Origin: Vitrella brassicaformis
Taxonomy: Eukaryota > Sar > Vitrellaceae
DNA: 64,000 bases
Direction: 5' to 3'
Assembly: GCA_001179505.1 (NCBI GenBank)
Contig: CDMY01000336.1
Span: forward strand, 279,317-343,316
Shown: piece after piece, positions 9,901 through 21,125 of the stretch
How positions within the stretch are numbered: position 1 is the first letter of the stretch
Layout of the letters: the number at the start of each line of letters is the position of its first letter
Position numbers and translations under genes: made by a program
Notes under the pieces: model-generated
The model's input: the letters and a program-made list of their open reading frames with translations, nothing else
Databases searched by the model: none
Told to the model about the DNA's origin: nothing

Positions 9901-12900
9901 CCAGGGACGGTATCCGTCGGTTGCCAAATAGGTGGACGAAGAGGGTGTCGAAGCTGATGGCGAGGAGTGCCGACATGTGGCCGCTGAGAAGGTCGGAGAG
10001 CATGACGCCGCCGTCCCATGGGGGCACCTGTGGGGGGTATAGGGTGGGCACGAACTGCAGGGCGGACCCGATGGACCGCTGGGAGACGTCGCCCACGCCG
10101 CCTCGTTTGAGGATGCCGTGGGTCTTGTGGACGACGCCAGAGGCCTCCGATGATGTGGCACGGGCCGCGTCGACGTAAGAGGGGCTGGCTGTGGGCGGGG
10201 GCATGTGGGGCTGCGGGAAGGGCTCGTCCTCCTCTCCCCCCTGCTGCTTCATCTCCCTCCCCCTCTCCAGCCCCCGCCCCTGCGCAGCCTCCTGCATGGC
10301 CTTGGCGAAGTCAACAGTCCCATCGGCATCATCCTCCCCCTCACCGTCACCCTCGTGATCGATCTCCTGCTGGTCCCCTCTGTGGGGCGGCACAACATGG
10401 CGGCCAGCGGCCAAGGCTGACTTGGCCGCATCTGTGGCTGAATCGCTCTTACGCCGAAATGCTGGTGGCTTCGGCGGTAGGTCCTGGGCCGCCACCAGTT
10501 CGGGTGAGGATTCATCGCCTGATGGAGCGATGGATGGGCCGGCGCTTGTGTGAAGGGACTGCGAGTGGTCAGTGATCTTGATGACGGTGGGTTGGGGCGA
10601 GACGGATGGGGGGACGGGGGGGGCGGGGTAGGGGAGAGGGGAAGGGGCGTGCAGGGGCTCCGCTGACGGGCTAGAAGAGACGATAACCCTGCCACGTGAC
10701 GACGGTGAACCATACTGGGCTGTGCCGACAACATATCTGCAAAGGACCAAACAGAGAGCATAAAACGAAAATGAGCCCACAAGGAAGGTGTCACTTGTTG
10801 TACTGGCCCATGGTCGGCTGACCTTCTAGACGCCTTGACAGGCTCGACGGTGGGCGCCTCCCCGTCATCCCTGCCGTCATCCCGCCTCCGCCTCGCGCGC
10901 ATCGGCGACACATCCAGCACCGTCTTGGTCTTCAGATCGCCCACAGGCCGCCCTAACCTTCGGGGCCGCTCGTCCTCGTGCGCTACCACAGACGCCCTCC
11001 TCACACGTGGCGGCAAGGTCGGTGCCGCCGACTCGGCAGACAGATGGCGGCCCTCAACCCCTGCCCCTCCCTGGCCCGACGCTGGCTTGGGTGGAAGTGG
11101 GCCGCTGATGGGGGGCAGTGTCTTGGTGTCGGCGAGTGCGTCGAATTGTGAGAGTACGGGAGGGAGAGGTATGGAGAGGGTGAAATCGACGCCCACGACG
11201 GCGAGTGTGACGGGGCAGCATGGGAGGGTGAGGAAGGGGAGGTGCTGCTGCACCTGCTCGTCGCAGCTGCTGCTCAGGTGCCATGGGAAGAACAGAGACA
11301 GCAGGGGGAAGGCCGACAGGATCCACTCGAGACGGTCGGTGTAGGAGTGGTGCATATGCAGGCCCTTCGCCCCACCACTGCTGTGGCCGGCCTCCTCCTT
11401 CAGGTGCTGCACTTGGGACGTCATGGCGTGGATGAACTCCGCCACGGGCAGCAGCAGCACCCCCGCCGACGCCACGTACAGTTGCTCAGACACTTCGCCC
11501 CGCCCTCCATCGCCTGACGACGTGCTTGTGGTCCGGGGGAGGGCAGCCGGCAGCCGGAGGTCCGTGATGGCCAGCCCAAAGGAGGTGTGCGAGATGTGGG
11601 GCTGCGTGTGGGCGGCAAGAGCCGCCACATTGGAGGGGAAGGTCCATGCCTCGGTGGGTCTCCCAAGCCCTCCCAGCGGCGCCACAGGGGCCAGGTCGAC
11701 GCGGCGCTCGAATGTGCCGGAGGGCAGGTGCCACACATAGGCCGCCACGCTGGTGAAGATGGCCAGCAGGTCCGTCTGCAGGTCCAGCACCACTCGTCGC
11801 ACGTCGGAGGCCATGCACCCGCTCCTGCGGCTGATCTGGCACAGGATGGTGCCTCCATGCAGCTGCTGCATATGCCGTCTCGCCCCCCTGGCCGGCCGGT
11901 CGTCGGCCGTCCACTTGGCGGTCCAGAGGAGGGCGGCCTCTGGTGCTGTGCTGCGGCCGTGGTGGTGTGGGTTGTGGTGGTTGTACACGTGGGCCGCCTG
12001 TGAAGTGTCGAGGACACACATGTGGTTGGAGGCGTCGATCGACAGTACCTTGGAGGGGTCGCACCGCCACTGGCCATGCGACCCGTGGGGCTGCCGCATC
12101 GACGAGCCCCCCGCCCCTGACGGCGCCAGGTAGACCCGATGGAGGGCGATGACCGATGTGGCGTGACATGCCGGGTGGAAGCCTGTGAGAGTGAAGTCAG
12201 GCATGTTCCACCAGCAGAGGTCGCCAGACGTGGTGCCGCCGATCAGGAGGGACGACGCGAGCGCGCGGAGGACACAAATGGCCGGTTGGGGGGCGGCAGG
12301 GGGAGAGGGGGCGGGCGATTGCCGTCTGTAGGGCGTCTTGAGGTGGAACACCGAGAAATACGGCTGCGACGGGTCGACGTCTGGCGGCTGGTCCGAGTCG
12401 TCGACGGCTTCGTCGTGCTGCGGCTGCTGCTGGACCACCTCATCGCCATTGCTGTCGATGCTCCACCTGACGTGCAGATGGGGGTGGTGGGGGTGCACCT
12501 CACCGCTGCTGTCGACATAGCCGTCACCCTCGTCATGGTGGTGGGTCTTGCGCAGGAACTCAGACCGATCTTTGGACAGCGCATTGAGCCGCACAGCCGC
12601 TATGGCGCCGTCAGAGAAGGACTGCACCAGGAACACTCGGTGCTCGGCCTCCAGGATGCACGACGAGAGGCTCCTGCGGGCGGTGCTGACGGCATCCGCG
12701 GTCTGCTGGTGGGGGAGGAGGGGCGACTCGCGTGGGAAGAAGATGGACTGAACGCCCGCCCGTTTCCGCTGCGGCAGCTGCCAGATCTTCCGCAGCGGCA
12801 GGGTCTGCATGCTCCACCTGGCGGGTGGGGCTGCTGGTGAACAGCGTGTCTCTTGCCCTTGCCCTTGCCCGGCCATCCACACTTGCACCACATCCGGCAG

Positions 12901-14900
12901 AGACTCCGTCACAGCCCACAGCCCGATCGAATACACGGGGGCGGCGCTGGTCGAGCTCTTTCTCCACCTCTGTCCTTGCAGCGCGATAAAGCACGGCCCC
13001 ACGGGATACGCACTGCCGGGGTCGCTGGGGGCCGCCTCACCTGTACCCCCTCCCGCCTCGCCCTCACCGCCCCCACTGATGGCCTCGGGCAGCGTCGTGA
13101 GCAAGGACGGTGATACCAGCTCGCTGTCTGACGTGCCTTTGGGCCTCTGCAAGGGAGTGGGGGTGTCGGATGAGGCGGTTGTCGAGTCGTCCGCCGCCCT
13201 CGGCCTCAACGGCGACTTCTGCCGTGACGGCGGGTTGACGTAGGTGTCGATTTGCCGCCTGCTGGATGGCGTGGACGTGGGCGGGCGTGTGGGTGCGGTG
13301 GCAGGGGGGTTGGTCTGGGAGAGGCAGTAGGTGTAGCATGCACCTGATGAGGTCCATGCCGCAAGCAGGAGCTTCCACGCGGAGAGGGAGGACGGCGGCC
13401 TCGAGCGACTGGCGGGAGCATCGGCGTCTGCGCTACATGTCAATAATGAGAGATACAACACACACACCGAGACAACACATGGTCGATCTGATCTATGTGG
13501 CATCTGTGGATGTGTGTGCATCTGTGTGTGTGCGTTTTCTCACCCAGTGGAGTCCTCATCTCGCAGCTCTGATGTCGCAGTGCCCTCCACATACAGCAGC
13601 TGCGCCCCCTCCCAGCCGCCCGCCGCACCTGCAGAGATCAGCGGTCCCCCGCCGGTCCTCTTGGGCATGTCGGGACAAAACAGGTCGATGAACGGCTGCA
13701 GCACAAACGTCACATCGCCCGAAGAGCCGTTGCCGCGCTTGCCCGACGGTGTGGGGGCTGGTGGCTGTTTGCGCCAGATGACGATGCGCGAGTGGCCGAC
13801 GGCGACCAGAAAGTGTTTGCTGAGGGCTATGCGGTGGCATCTCGAGGCGCCCCGGCCCGCGCCGGTGACAGCGGGGGGAAAGCGTGTGGCGCTATCGTCG
13901 TCCGTCACGCCGAGAGAGCGGCCGGCAAAAGCCAAGAAGTCGTCTTCTTGCTGAAATCGGAATGCACACACCAGCCAACCACAGAGAGGGAGAGCCTCGA
14001 CGGATACTACATGGCCATGAGCTCGCTCACCTTTTTGTCATGCTCCAGCGCGTCGCTAGTGAAGGTGGCCTTGAGCTTCATGGCCGCCCCAGCCCCACCC
14101 GTGCCGTCGACACCAATGCCATCCCCACCCCCACCGCCGCCTTTTTTGTCCTTATCGGCGGCCCCCGCCCCCCTCTCAATGCCCATGGGGATCCGAAACA
14201 GCTCGCCATCCTTCGGAGGCCTGACCAGTCGTGTGGCGGCCGCCTTGTCCAGGTCCCAGCAGAACACCTTGCCCTTCACCGATAGTGCTGCTGCGAGTGC
14301 AGGCTGGGGGGCGGGGGCGGTGGGCACAGCGATGCTCGACAGGGGCAGTGAGTCGGTGACGAGATGGCACAGCAGGGACTGGCTCCAGAGGTCGAACACG
14401 CACAGGGAAAGGCCGTCAGACAGCAGCAGGAAGTGGGTGTATGGCGCCGGGAAGACGCGCACACACTTGGCCTTGAATGGGATACGGTCTCTGAGGATGG
14501 CCAGACACCGGCCGTCGTTGTCGGACCACACGCGGGCGGCTCCGTCTTCATGGAGGGAGATGACCACATCCTCAGAGCATCCGGTGAAGAGCGGCGTCGG
14601 GCAGCTGCTGAAGGCCACGTCATGCACACCACAGGGGCCGGTCCAGTCGGGGACCAGCACGTGCCGGGGGATGAAACGCCGAATGCCGACGCACTCGGCG
14701 TCTGCCGCATCAGCAGAGTCGCCTTGTGCCGCTTGGGAGTGGCCGATGGAGACGGTCCAGAGGTAGATGTGGCCCGAAGTGCACCCGGTGGCGAGCTTGA
14801 CGTGTGATGGATGGAAGGTGGCGCACGTGATGGACTGCTCCGCCTCGATATCAGGCCATATCGTGCACGCCAACCACACGTCAGATGAACCGCTCATCAT
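6993..14900 (-). CDS. WDR7: WDR7 / rabconnectin-3 beta-like WD40 protein
   Basis: WDR7 binds DMXL (rabconnectin-3 alpha) and regulates V-ATPase assembly on endomembranes. About 17 exons, roughly 2,100 residues (human about 1,490; the extra is low-complexity insert). Exon 14031-14900 holds N-terminal WD40 repeats (KLATGCTSGHIYLW, DGAARVWSDNDGRCL). 13544-13950 has HFLVAVGHSRIVIWRKQ. 10823-13432 holds a Ser/Pro/His-rich stretch, further repeats (LAIFTSVAAYVWHLPSG) and the family block LSLFFPWHLSSSCDEQVQQH. 9671-10736 is a disordered segment plus PSLILLAHILLQTRL. Later small exons give FELVKTFPMVTFHQ, TGLIVIYDLRTATKWRILEG, SCLAFSEDGNHLASYS and a final EDGRLYILRM-stop. The start is ATG 14900 or 14897; no ATG lies upstream in frame. 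Confidence 0.85.
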
Positions 14901-15089
14901 GATCTCACTGACAAAAAGAGCCACTTAAACGTGATCTTGGTGGGCGGAGCTCCTCATGCCGGCAGCAATGGGCCCTCGTCGCCGAAATCCAGCGCATCTC
15001 GTCGACATCTGCAATCTGAGCTTGCACGTGTCGAGCTCGCATCGTTTCCCGTTGCTTTTTCGGTGCATTCACCGTGGCGCTGCGTCGAG
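14901..15089. promoter_or_regulatory. Divergent promoter region, WDR7-like / tandem gene A
   Basis: The two ATGs face away from each other across 189 bp, so the start signals of both genes probably lie here. No TATA box is obvious. If gene A used an upstream start, part of this stretch would be coding. Confidence 0.4.
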
Positions 15090-15970
15090 ATGGAGGTGCC
15101 TCGTCAGATGGGCGACAGCAGGGCGTTGGGCACCAGGTTGCTTAAGAAGGTCTTGGCTGAGGTGAGGGCGTCGGAGAAGAGGCAGGACCGGACAGAGGAG
15201 CCCGACGAGGTGGATCTGCAAGAGGGCGTGCAATTCTGGCCCTTCGAGGCGCCCTGGTGGCCCGAACCTGGCATGGTGAGTGACAGCCGTGTGTGGCAGA
15301 AGACGCCAGTGATGCTTAAGGCACGGCAGCATCGGATCTGTGTGTGTGCCTTTTTTTTGACGCAGGAGAAGGTGCGTGACGGCGATGAGGTGCTGTACCC
15401 CTACCCAAGCATGATCGTCAGCAACGGTGGGTAACACTCCAGCAATGTGTGTGTGGCTCCATGGATCTCTGTGCCTGTCTGCAGGCATGAGCGTGGACGC
15501 CTTCGAGCGGCCCGTGAGTGTGGGCCGCCAGTCGCCCCTCGAGGGGCTGAGCTGTGTTGTGGCCTGCCCCATCAAGGCGTCAGACGCCGTGAGCGACCAA
15601 CAAACACACATACACAGCGAGGGAGGCGTCATGGAGTGATGTGGGTGTGGTGTGTTGATATCTGTCTGCAGTCGAGGGGCGTGACGGTGCGCGACTTCGT
15701 GACGGCACTCGAGCAGTGTGAGGATCCCAACACCGGCGACAATGAAGAGTGTGAGGACTCGGAGGGCTTCATCGAGGAGTGGGAGCAACAGCGCTCCGCC
15801 GCCAATCTGCTTCGACCCGACATAGAGGGCGGAGGAAAGACCGGGTGAGTGAGAGAGCGGCGGACACCGCACCACAACACACCGAGCGTGTGTTTCTATG
15901 CAGGTTTCTCATCAATATGGTGCGGGTGGCTACGGGGCGCTATCGCGTCATTTGGGACGATTCCAAGTGA
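15090..15970 (+). CDS. Unknown five-exon gene A, first of a tandem pair
   Basis: Exons 15090-15275, 15366-15426, 15485-15588, 15672-15844 and 15904-15970 join in phase to 196 residues. Marked stretches are DEVDLQEGVQFWPFEAPWW, EKVRDGDEVLYPYPSM, VDAFERPVSVGRQSPLEG, GVTVRDFVTALEQCEDP (followed by an acidic run) and INMVRVATGRYRVIWDD at the C-terminus. No signal peptide or membrane segment. I do not recognise the family. Conserved Trp, Pro and Tyr between copies with a more variable N-terminus suggest a folded domain. The open frame continues upstream to 14931 without an ATG, so 15090 is the best start. Confidence 0.7.
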
Positions 15971-16560
15971 GGTCGCCCGATATATATAGGCGTCGTGCCG
16001 ATCCATTCGACGAGTGACAACATCAGCCAGCACTTTCATAATAATATGTCCTGTCCGTTGCTGGCGGCGGGCTGTCTGTAGGATGGGATGCATGAGAGCG
16101 GTCGCATGCCCCTGCTAGAGGCAGCTCGCCGCCTCTCTATGCAATGACTACAGCTGTGCATACTTATATTGTGTTGTGTTGGAGGGGGGAAGTGAGAAAG
16201 ACATCAGATTCTTCTTCTTCTTTTCCTCAACGGCCTATCTTTGCCGATGGTGTTCCCCGGCGTGTCGTGACTCGGCCTCTGGCTGGTTTGGTGGTGCACC
16301 GTATCGATGTATGTCTGCACTGTAGACGGCATGGGTGGGACGAGCTGGGCGAAAGAAGCAGCAGATGGACTCACTTTGTGCCTGCCTACTTCCTCTTATG
16401 CACAGCGAAGGAACGAGAGAGCAGAGAAAGAGGGACGTACGGGAAAAAACTACGGATGGATCTGTATGTATGAGGTTGTATGTATGTATGTACTTGTGTT
16501 TGTGTATAGTTTGTGTGAGCATGTATGTCATCACGCCGGCAGGCAGGCAATTCACACGCG
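15090..16560 (+). repeat. Tandem duplication unit 1 (gene A plus 3' flank)
   Basis: All exons, introns and part of the 3' flank are repeated at about 16719-18280. The flank match is weaker but clear: the stretch ending in GCAGATGGACT near 16360-16373 reappears near 18002-18013. The duplication therefore took the downstream spacer along with the gene. Confidence 0.65.
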
Positions 16561-16718
16561 CAGGTATCTGTTGTGTCTCGGGTGTCTCCCCTTTCCACAC
16601 TCTTGGCTACCCCGCGACAAACTTTCTTGGCTAGGCTCACGCAGTGTCCTCCGTGAAACCGAATCGAGATGGCAAATAAACAAGGCATTCCTTCTTCTCT
16701 GTCTTTTCGAGGTGGGAG
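15971..16718 (+). other. Spacer between tandem genes A and B
   Basis: Contains T-rich and GTAT-repeat sequence and the 3' part of duplication unit 1. No coding frame with homology was seen. Confidence 0.5.
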
Positions 16719-17616
16719 ATGCTCCGTCAGATGAACGACAGCAGCACTGCGGCGGCCACGCTGCTCAAGGAGGTCTTGGCTGATATCAAGTTGGCGGAGC
16801 GCAAGGGCGAGCGTCGGCAGGAGCCCGATGAGGTGGATCTGCAAGAGGGCGTGCAATTCTGGCCCTTCGAGGCGCCCTGGTGGCCCGAACCTGGCATGGT
16901 CAGTGAGAGCCGTCCATGGCAGAAGACGCCAGTGATGCTTAAGGCACGGCAGGATCTTTGTGTGTGCCTTTTGACGCAGGAGAAGGTGCGTGACGGCGAT
17001 GAGGTGCTCTACCCCTACCCAAGCATGATCGTCAGCAACGGTGGGTAACACTTCTGCAATGTGTGTGTGGCTGGATCAGCCTGGATCTCTGTGCCTCTCT
17101 GCAGGTGTGAGCGTGGACGCCTTCGAGCGGCCCGTGAGTGTGGGCCGCCAGTCGCCCCTCGAGGGGCTGAGCTGTGTTGTGGCCTGCCCCATCAAGGCGT
17201 CAGACGCTGTGAGCGACCAACAAACACACATACACAGAGAGAGAAGGGCGCGTGATGAACGTTGTAGTGATGTGCCTGCCGTGTGTTGATGGTGTCTGCA
17301 GTCGAGGGGCGTGACGGTGCGCGACTTCGTGACGGCACTCGAGCAGTGTGAGGATCCCAACAGCGGCGACAGCGAGGAGTGTGAGGACTCGGAGTGGTTC
17401 ATTGAGGAGTGGGAGCAGATCGCCACTCTGCTGCGACCCGACACAGCGATCCACGGCCGAGGAAAGACCGGGTGAGTGAGAGAGCGGCGGACACGAACGA
17501 ATCCCGTCACAGCTAGAAAATGTTCCGTCGGTGTGTCCTTTAGATACCTGATCAACATGGTGCGGGTGGCTACGGGGCGCTATCGGGTCATATGGGACGA
17601 TTTCGACTGCAATTGA
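16719..17616 (+). CDS. Unknown five-exon gene B, paralogue of gene A
   Basis: Exons 16719-16898, 16980-17040, 17105-17208, 17302-17471 and 17544-17616 join to 195 residues, with the same intron positions and phases as gene A. Exons 2 and 3 are almost identical to those of A; the N-terminal 25 residues, the acidic segment (GDSEECEDSE) and the last residues (WDDFDCN) differ. Sequence between the copies is also recognisable in introns, so the duplication is fairly recent. Function unknown. Confidence 0.7.
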
Positions 17617-18945
17617 CAACCGAGGCAGGTGGGTGAGTGAGGTGGTTGAAAGAAATACATACACGGCCGGCAAGTCAAAGGCAGCCTCGTGCGTTGCTTG
17701 CTGCAGGCAGCGTCATGACCGAGCAATCCATCCGATGAGTGACAGCAACACCTTCCTCTGGCCAGCTAAGTGACTGGTCTGACTGTCTGTCTGTCTGTCT
17801 GCCTGCGACTCTATGACAGTCGGCTGGCTGCCTGTGCTGTCCCTCTCTGTCTGTACCTATCTGTTCTTGTTCGTTCCTGTATCTGACGGATGATTTTGGC
17901 TGGCTTGCTCTCGAAGGTCTCGAACGTGTGGTGGTGCGGCATATCCATGTCTGCACTGGCGACACGTGCGGGATGGCCGAGACGAGCCGGACAAAGGCAC
18001 CAGCAGATGGACTTACTCTTCTTTAATTGTCTTTTTCTTGCTACACATCCTGCCGGCCTGTTTGTCGCACATTGTGAGTCGAATGATTCGTGTACAGAGA
18101 GAGAGAGAGCGCGCTACAGAAAGGGATACATGGGTGGGTAAACTTTAGTTCGTGGCCCGTATGAGACTGCTGTATGTTGCGTGACCCGAGGGAGAAGGGC
18201 TGACTTACGTGTTTGTACATAGCTGTGTTCATGCCTACCTGCCATCACGTCGGGCACCCGCACTCACATAGTCGGCTGACAGGCTTTTGCGCAGTTGATT
18301 TCTGTCCATGTCCATGGTATGTATATCTCCCCTTCCCGCTCGAAAGCACACGCTTGTCTATCCCAGTCAGGGTACAGACACTCTTGTCTGCCGATGCAGA
18401 CGCTGTCTTTGCAAGCATCATGATCACCAGAACCCCCCAGAAACACTCAGACATTCGCTCACACTGACCAGAAGACAACACCCAGGCCTAGATAGATAGC
18501 TGGCCTCGTGACACACACTCACTAGTAGTACTCAAATCCTTCATCAGTCTCCTCTGTGCAGCATCCCACGCAGCATGCACCGAGCCTTTCACAAATGACT
18601 CTAATGAGTTGGCAGATGAGCCAAGTCCCCCCTGTAACCACGGTAACATAAAGTGCCCTCAGGATGCCATACTGCCACCAAGTAAGTGTAATTGTGTCCC
18701 GCGTCACGTGGAGGAGGGGGACGACGAGCACGGCAATTGCGACCATACCTGCATCCACCACACAAACCGAATTCAGATGTTCGTCGGTCTCTGGTGAGAG
18801 CGGCTCGTGGGGCCTGACCTGTATTCAAAGCCTGTGTGTTTGCAAGCCTCGAGAGGGAAAAAAGGACGGCGATCCTTTTGGGGCCGTGAGGTGGAGCCCT
18901 CTCCCTTCCCTCCCCTCTTCCCCCCTCCTTTTCTCCCTTCCCACC
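17617..18945. other. Spacer holding the end of duplication unit 2; no supported gene
   Basis: 17700-18280 resembles the flank after gene A. A CTGT run lies near 17781-17800. At 18522-18761 the minus strand has an ATG-started 79-codon frame with two hydrophobic stretches (AIAVLVVPLL, YVTVVTGGTWLICQL). It could be a small membrane protein but has no recognised relative and no conserved exon signals. Confidence 0.4.
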
Positions 18946-20017
18946 ATGCGCCCGCAGAGGGGGATAGGAGAGCCAAAAAGACCCAACAATGCATACTACG
19001 AGTACTTGCTGGCCCATCAAGTCATCGAACGATATCCAAGTGGGGCCACGCGACACAAGCCTTCCTCCCTCATCCATCCGTCAGTTCCTGCTCTCCTGTT
19101 GCTCAGGGGCTGTGTGCGAGCACCTGCTCCGTCACCCTGCACTGCAGCGTCTGTTCCTGGACTCGCTCCACGAGATGGTCGATGGCGGCGTGGTGCACAT
19201 CAATGAGGTGACCAAGGCATTCGATTTGGTCGAGGACATCAACAAAAGACAGCGATACAACTTCGTCTACATGCCCGAAGCAACCGTCATGCCTAGAGTG
19301 TCATACCCCCCGCCCCCTTCGGCTGCCGTCTACCCCGCAACACAGACCCGTCCCGTTGCTCTCGACCTCCCTGAGGATTGGTTCACTGTCGAGCAGCAGC
19401 GGCCACTCGCCGGCCACACACAAGAGCCCGACTACTTTGCGGTGACCGGGACAGCAGATGGTGTCGCCCCCCGGCCGCCACCGACTCACACAACAATTGT
19501 CACGGGCGGCCTCGCCAGCCACCCCACTGGGGCCAGCCTCGATTGGCAGCAGATCCACTCCGTGCCCTTCCGTGAGTCGACAGGGATGACAACCAGCCCA
19601 CCGAACAAGCGCTTCCACATCCCCGAGAGTTCCGTCCTCCACAGCCCTCCCCCATTCACGCGGCCGGACATCCCTCGGAAGTGGGGCCACTGGGAGCCGG
19701 CACCCACCATTCCCCTACAGCAAGACGAAGACGCAGGGGCCGACGAGGGAGGCTATGGCGTCAGCCGCTTTGCACCCGTCCAGCCGCTGCATCCTACCGA
19801 TCCATATCATTCTGCGCTGAAGGTGGGGCTGCAGGGGCGGGGTGGTGTTGGGGAGACGGGCAGGGAGAGGAGGGGGGTGAGGGAGGGTGGGGTGATCTGG
19901 GCAGGGGATGACGTGCAGACAAGGTATCGGGGCGCCGAATACGTCAGCGTCCTCCAGGAAAGGCAGCTGCGGCTGTACAAGATGCCAGCACCTAGTGAAA
20001 GGCAGAAATCAGCATGA
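18946..20017 (+). CDS. Unknown two-exon protein, about 334 residues
   Basis: The ATG at 18946 (CCACCATGC context) starts EPKRPNNAYYEYLLAHQVIE after eight residues. A 67-nt intron (19040-19106) joins in phase to RAVCEHLLRHPALQRLFLD, SLHEMVDGGVVHINEVTKAF and DLVEDINKRQRYNFVYMPEA. The N-terminal 90 residues look like a small helical domain; the rest is Pro-rich and probably disordered. No signal or membrane segment. The N-terminal PKRP...Y motif superficially recalls an HMG box but lacks its length. Function unknown. Confidence 0.55.
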
Positions 20018-20342
20018 ATCGGTGGCTGTTGGGGGGCTGGCATGTGTGTGTGCGTCCACTTCTTGCCTGATTAAGTAGTGGTCTGGGTATGCAGCGTCTG
20101 CATATCATTGGAAAGTGCTTGGCCTGCGAAGACGCCTTTGCTGATCCATAGTTTCTCACGTCATTTTCGAAAGACCATTGTCACGGCACCCACGCAGCGT
20201 CCACGAACAGCAGTCTCGTTCAACCGAAAAACAGTCCATCAGGCTCTGACCTCTCATTAGGCAGGCAATCAGACACCTCAAACCACACCGACCCACCCAC
20301 CCACCCATCCTTAGCATCACCACAGCCACTCCTCCCATTCCT
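20018..20342. other. Convergent spacer
   Basis: Separates the 18946 gene from the RPL7L1-like gene, which runs toward it. It contains a short CCCA tract near 20290-20308 and nothing else recognised. Confidence 0.5.
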
Positions 20343-21125
20343 TCACAGAATGCTCTGCACCTTGTCGTCCAGCTTTTCCCTCAGGTCGCCATACTCGTTT
20401 CGCCGGGCGTCGAGCCCCTCTGCCTTCTTGAGGTCGCCCAGCTGGAAGGGCCAGAGGAACTTGAGCACATCCTTGGCCCGCTCCCCGCCCTTGAAGACCT
20501 CCTGCACCATGTCCTCCACACAGAGCATCCCCAGGTGGCCCAGGTGGTCCTCCACATATGTGTTGTCCGTCAGCGGCTCCTTCTTGGTGCGTCCGGGTAC
20601 ATGCAGGCGGGCCCGTTTGCTGAAGAGCTGACGGACAGTCGACAGAGTGGGAGGGCCGTAGAAGATGAAGGGCTCCACGCTCTTGAGCCTCGCCACGTTG
20701 TCGAGGTTGTTGAGCACCAGCACACCCGTGAAGGCCTTGGTGAGTCCCAGGCCCTTCAGCGCGCCTCTGGTCGCCGCATTGCCGCCTTTCCGTCCGTTGC
20801 GGACAGCTAGAAAGACAGCCGTGGAGTGCTTGAGCTTGGCGCTCTTGGTCCTCCTCTGCTCGCGGGTCTGCCGCTTTCTGTCGAGGTGCCGATTCCGATA
20901 CTCCTTGATGAGCTTCTGGACCGTCACGATGGGCGAGCGCCGCTGCTTCTTGACAGACTGCTCCTTGGCCAGCGCGATCTTCCTTCGCCGCTCAGCGATG
21001 CCGGCAAGGTCATGACGCCGCTTCCGCAGGACAGTCTCAGACACCTTGATGCTCTCGCCCTCTCGCCGAGGCTTCAGCTGACCAGAAGGGCCACTCGACA
21101 GGTCAGGACCTTCATCGACCTCCAT
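20343..21125 (-). CDS. RPL7L1: RPL7L1/Rlp7-like ribosome-biogenesis protein (uL30 family)
   Basis: Single exon, 260 residues, ATG at 21125. A basic N-terminus (VLRKRRHDLAGIAERRRK) precedes a uL30-type core: FLAVRNGRKG, LGLTKAFTGVLVLNN, KSVEPFIFYGPPTLSTVRQL. The C-terminal signature is EPLTDNTYVEDHLGHLGML, CVEDMVQEVF and FLWPFQL. The LTDN-(T)-(V/I)E-HLG motif fits the Rlp7/RPL7L1 nucleolar assembly factor better than ribosomal L7 itself, which usually has LTDNALI. Rlp7 acts in ITS2 processing of the large subunit. Ordinary RPL7 is the main alternative. Confidence 0.75.
   Translation of the reverse strand: MEVDEGPDLSSGPSGQLKPRREGESIKVSETVLRKRRHDLAGIAERRRKIALAKEQSVKKQRRSPIVTVQKLIKEYRNRHLDRKRQTREQRRTKSAKLKHSTAVFLAVRNGRKGGNAATRGALKGLGLTKAFTGVLVLNNLDNVARLKSVEPFIFYGPPTLSTVRQLFSKRARLHVPGRTKKEPLTDNTYVEDHLGHLGMLCVEDMVQEVFKGGERAKDVLKFLWPFQLGDLKKAEGLDARRNEYGDLREKLDDKVQSIL

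Noticed and set aside
15069-17558. Long minus-strand frames opposite tandem genes A and B
   Set aside because: They mirror conserved coding exons on the plus strand and include intron sequence.
18522-18761. Minus-strand 79-codon frame with two hydrophobic stretches
   Set aside because: ATG start and plausible membrane segments, but no homologue recognised, and a good donor on the opposite strand (GTAAGTG near 18682) suggests a plus-strand transcript. Left as an uncertain note in the spacer entry.
18601-19077. Minus-strand frame over the 18946 gene with a membrane-like segment
   Set aside because: It is the reverse of the EPKRPNNAYYEYL exon, which joins in phase to a long downstream exon. 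The antisense hydrophobicity is probably a by-product.
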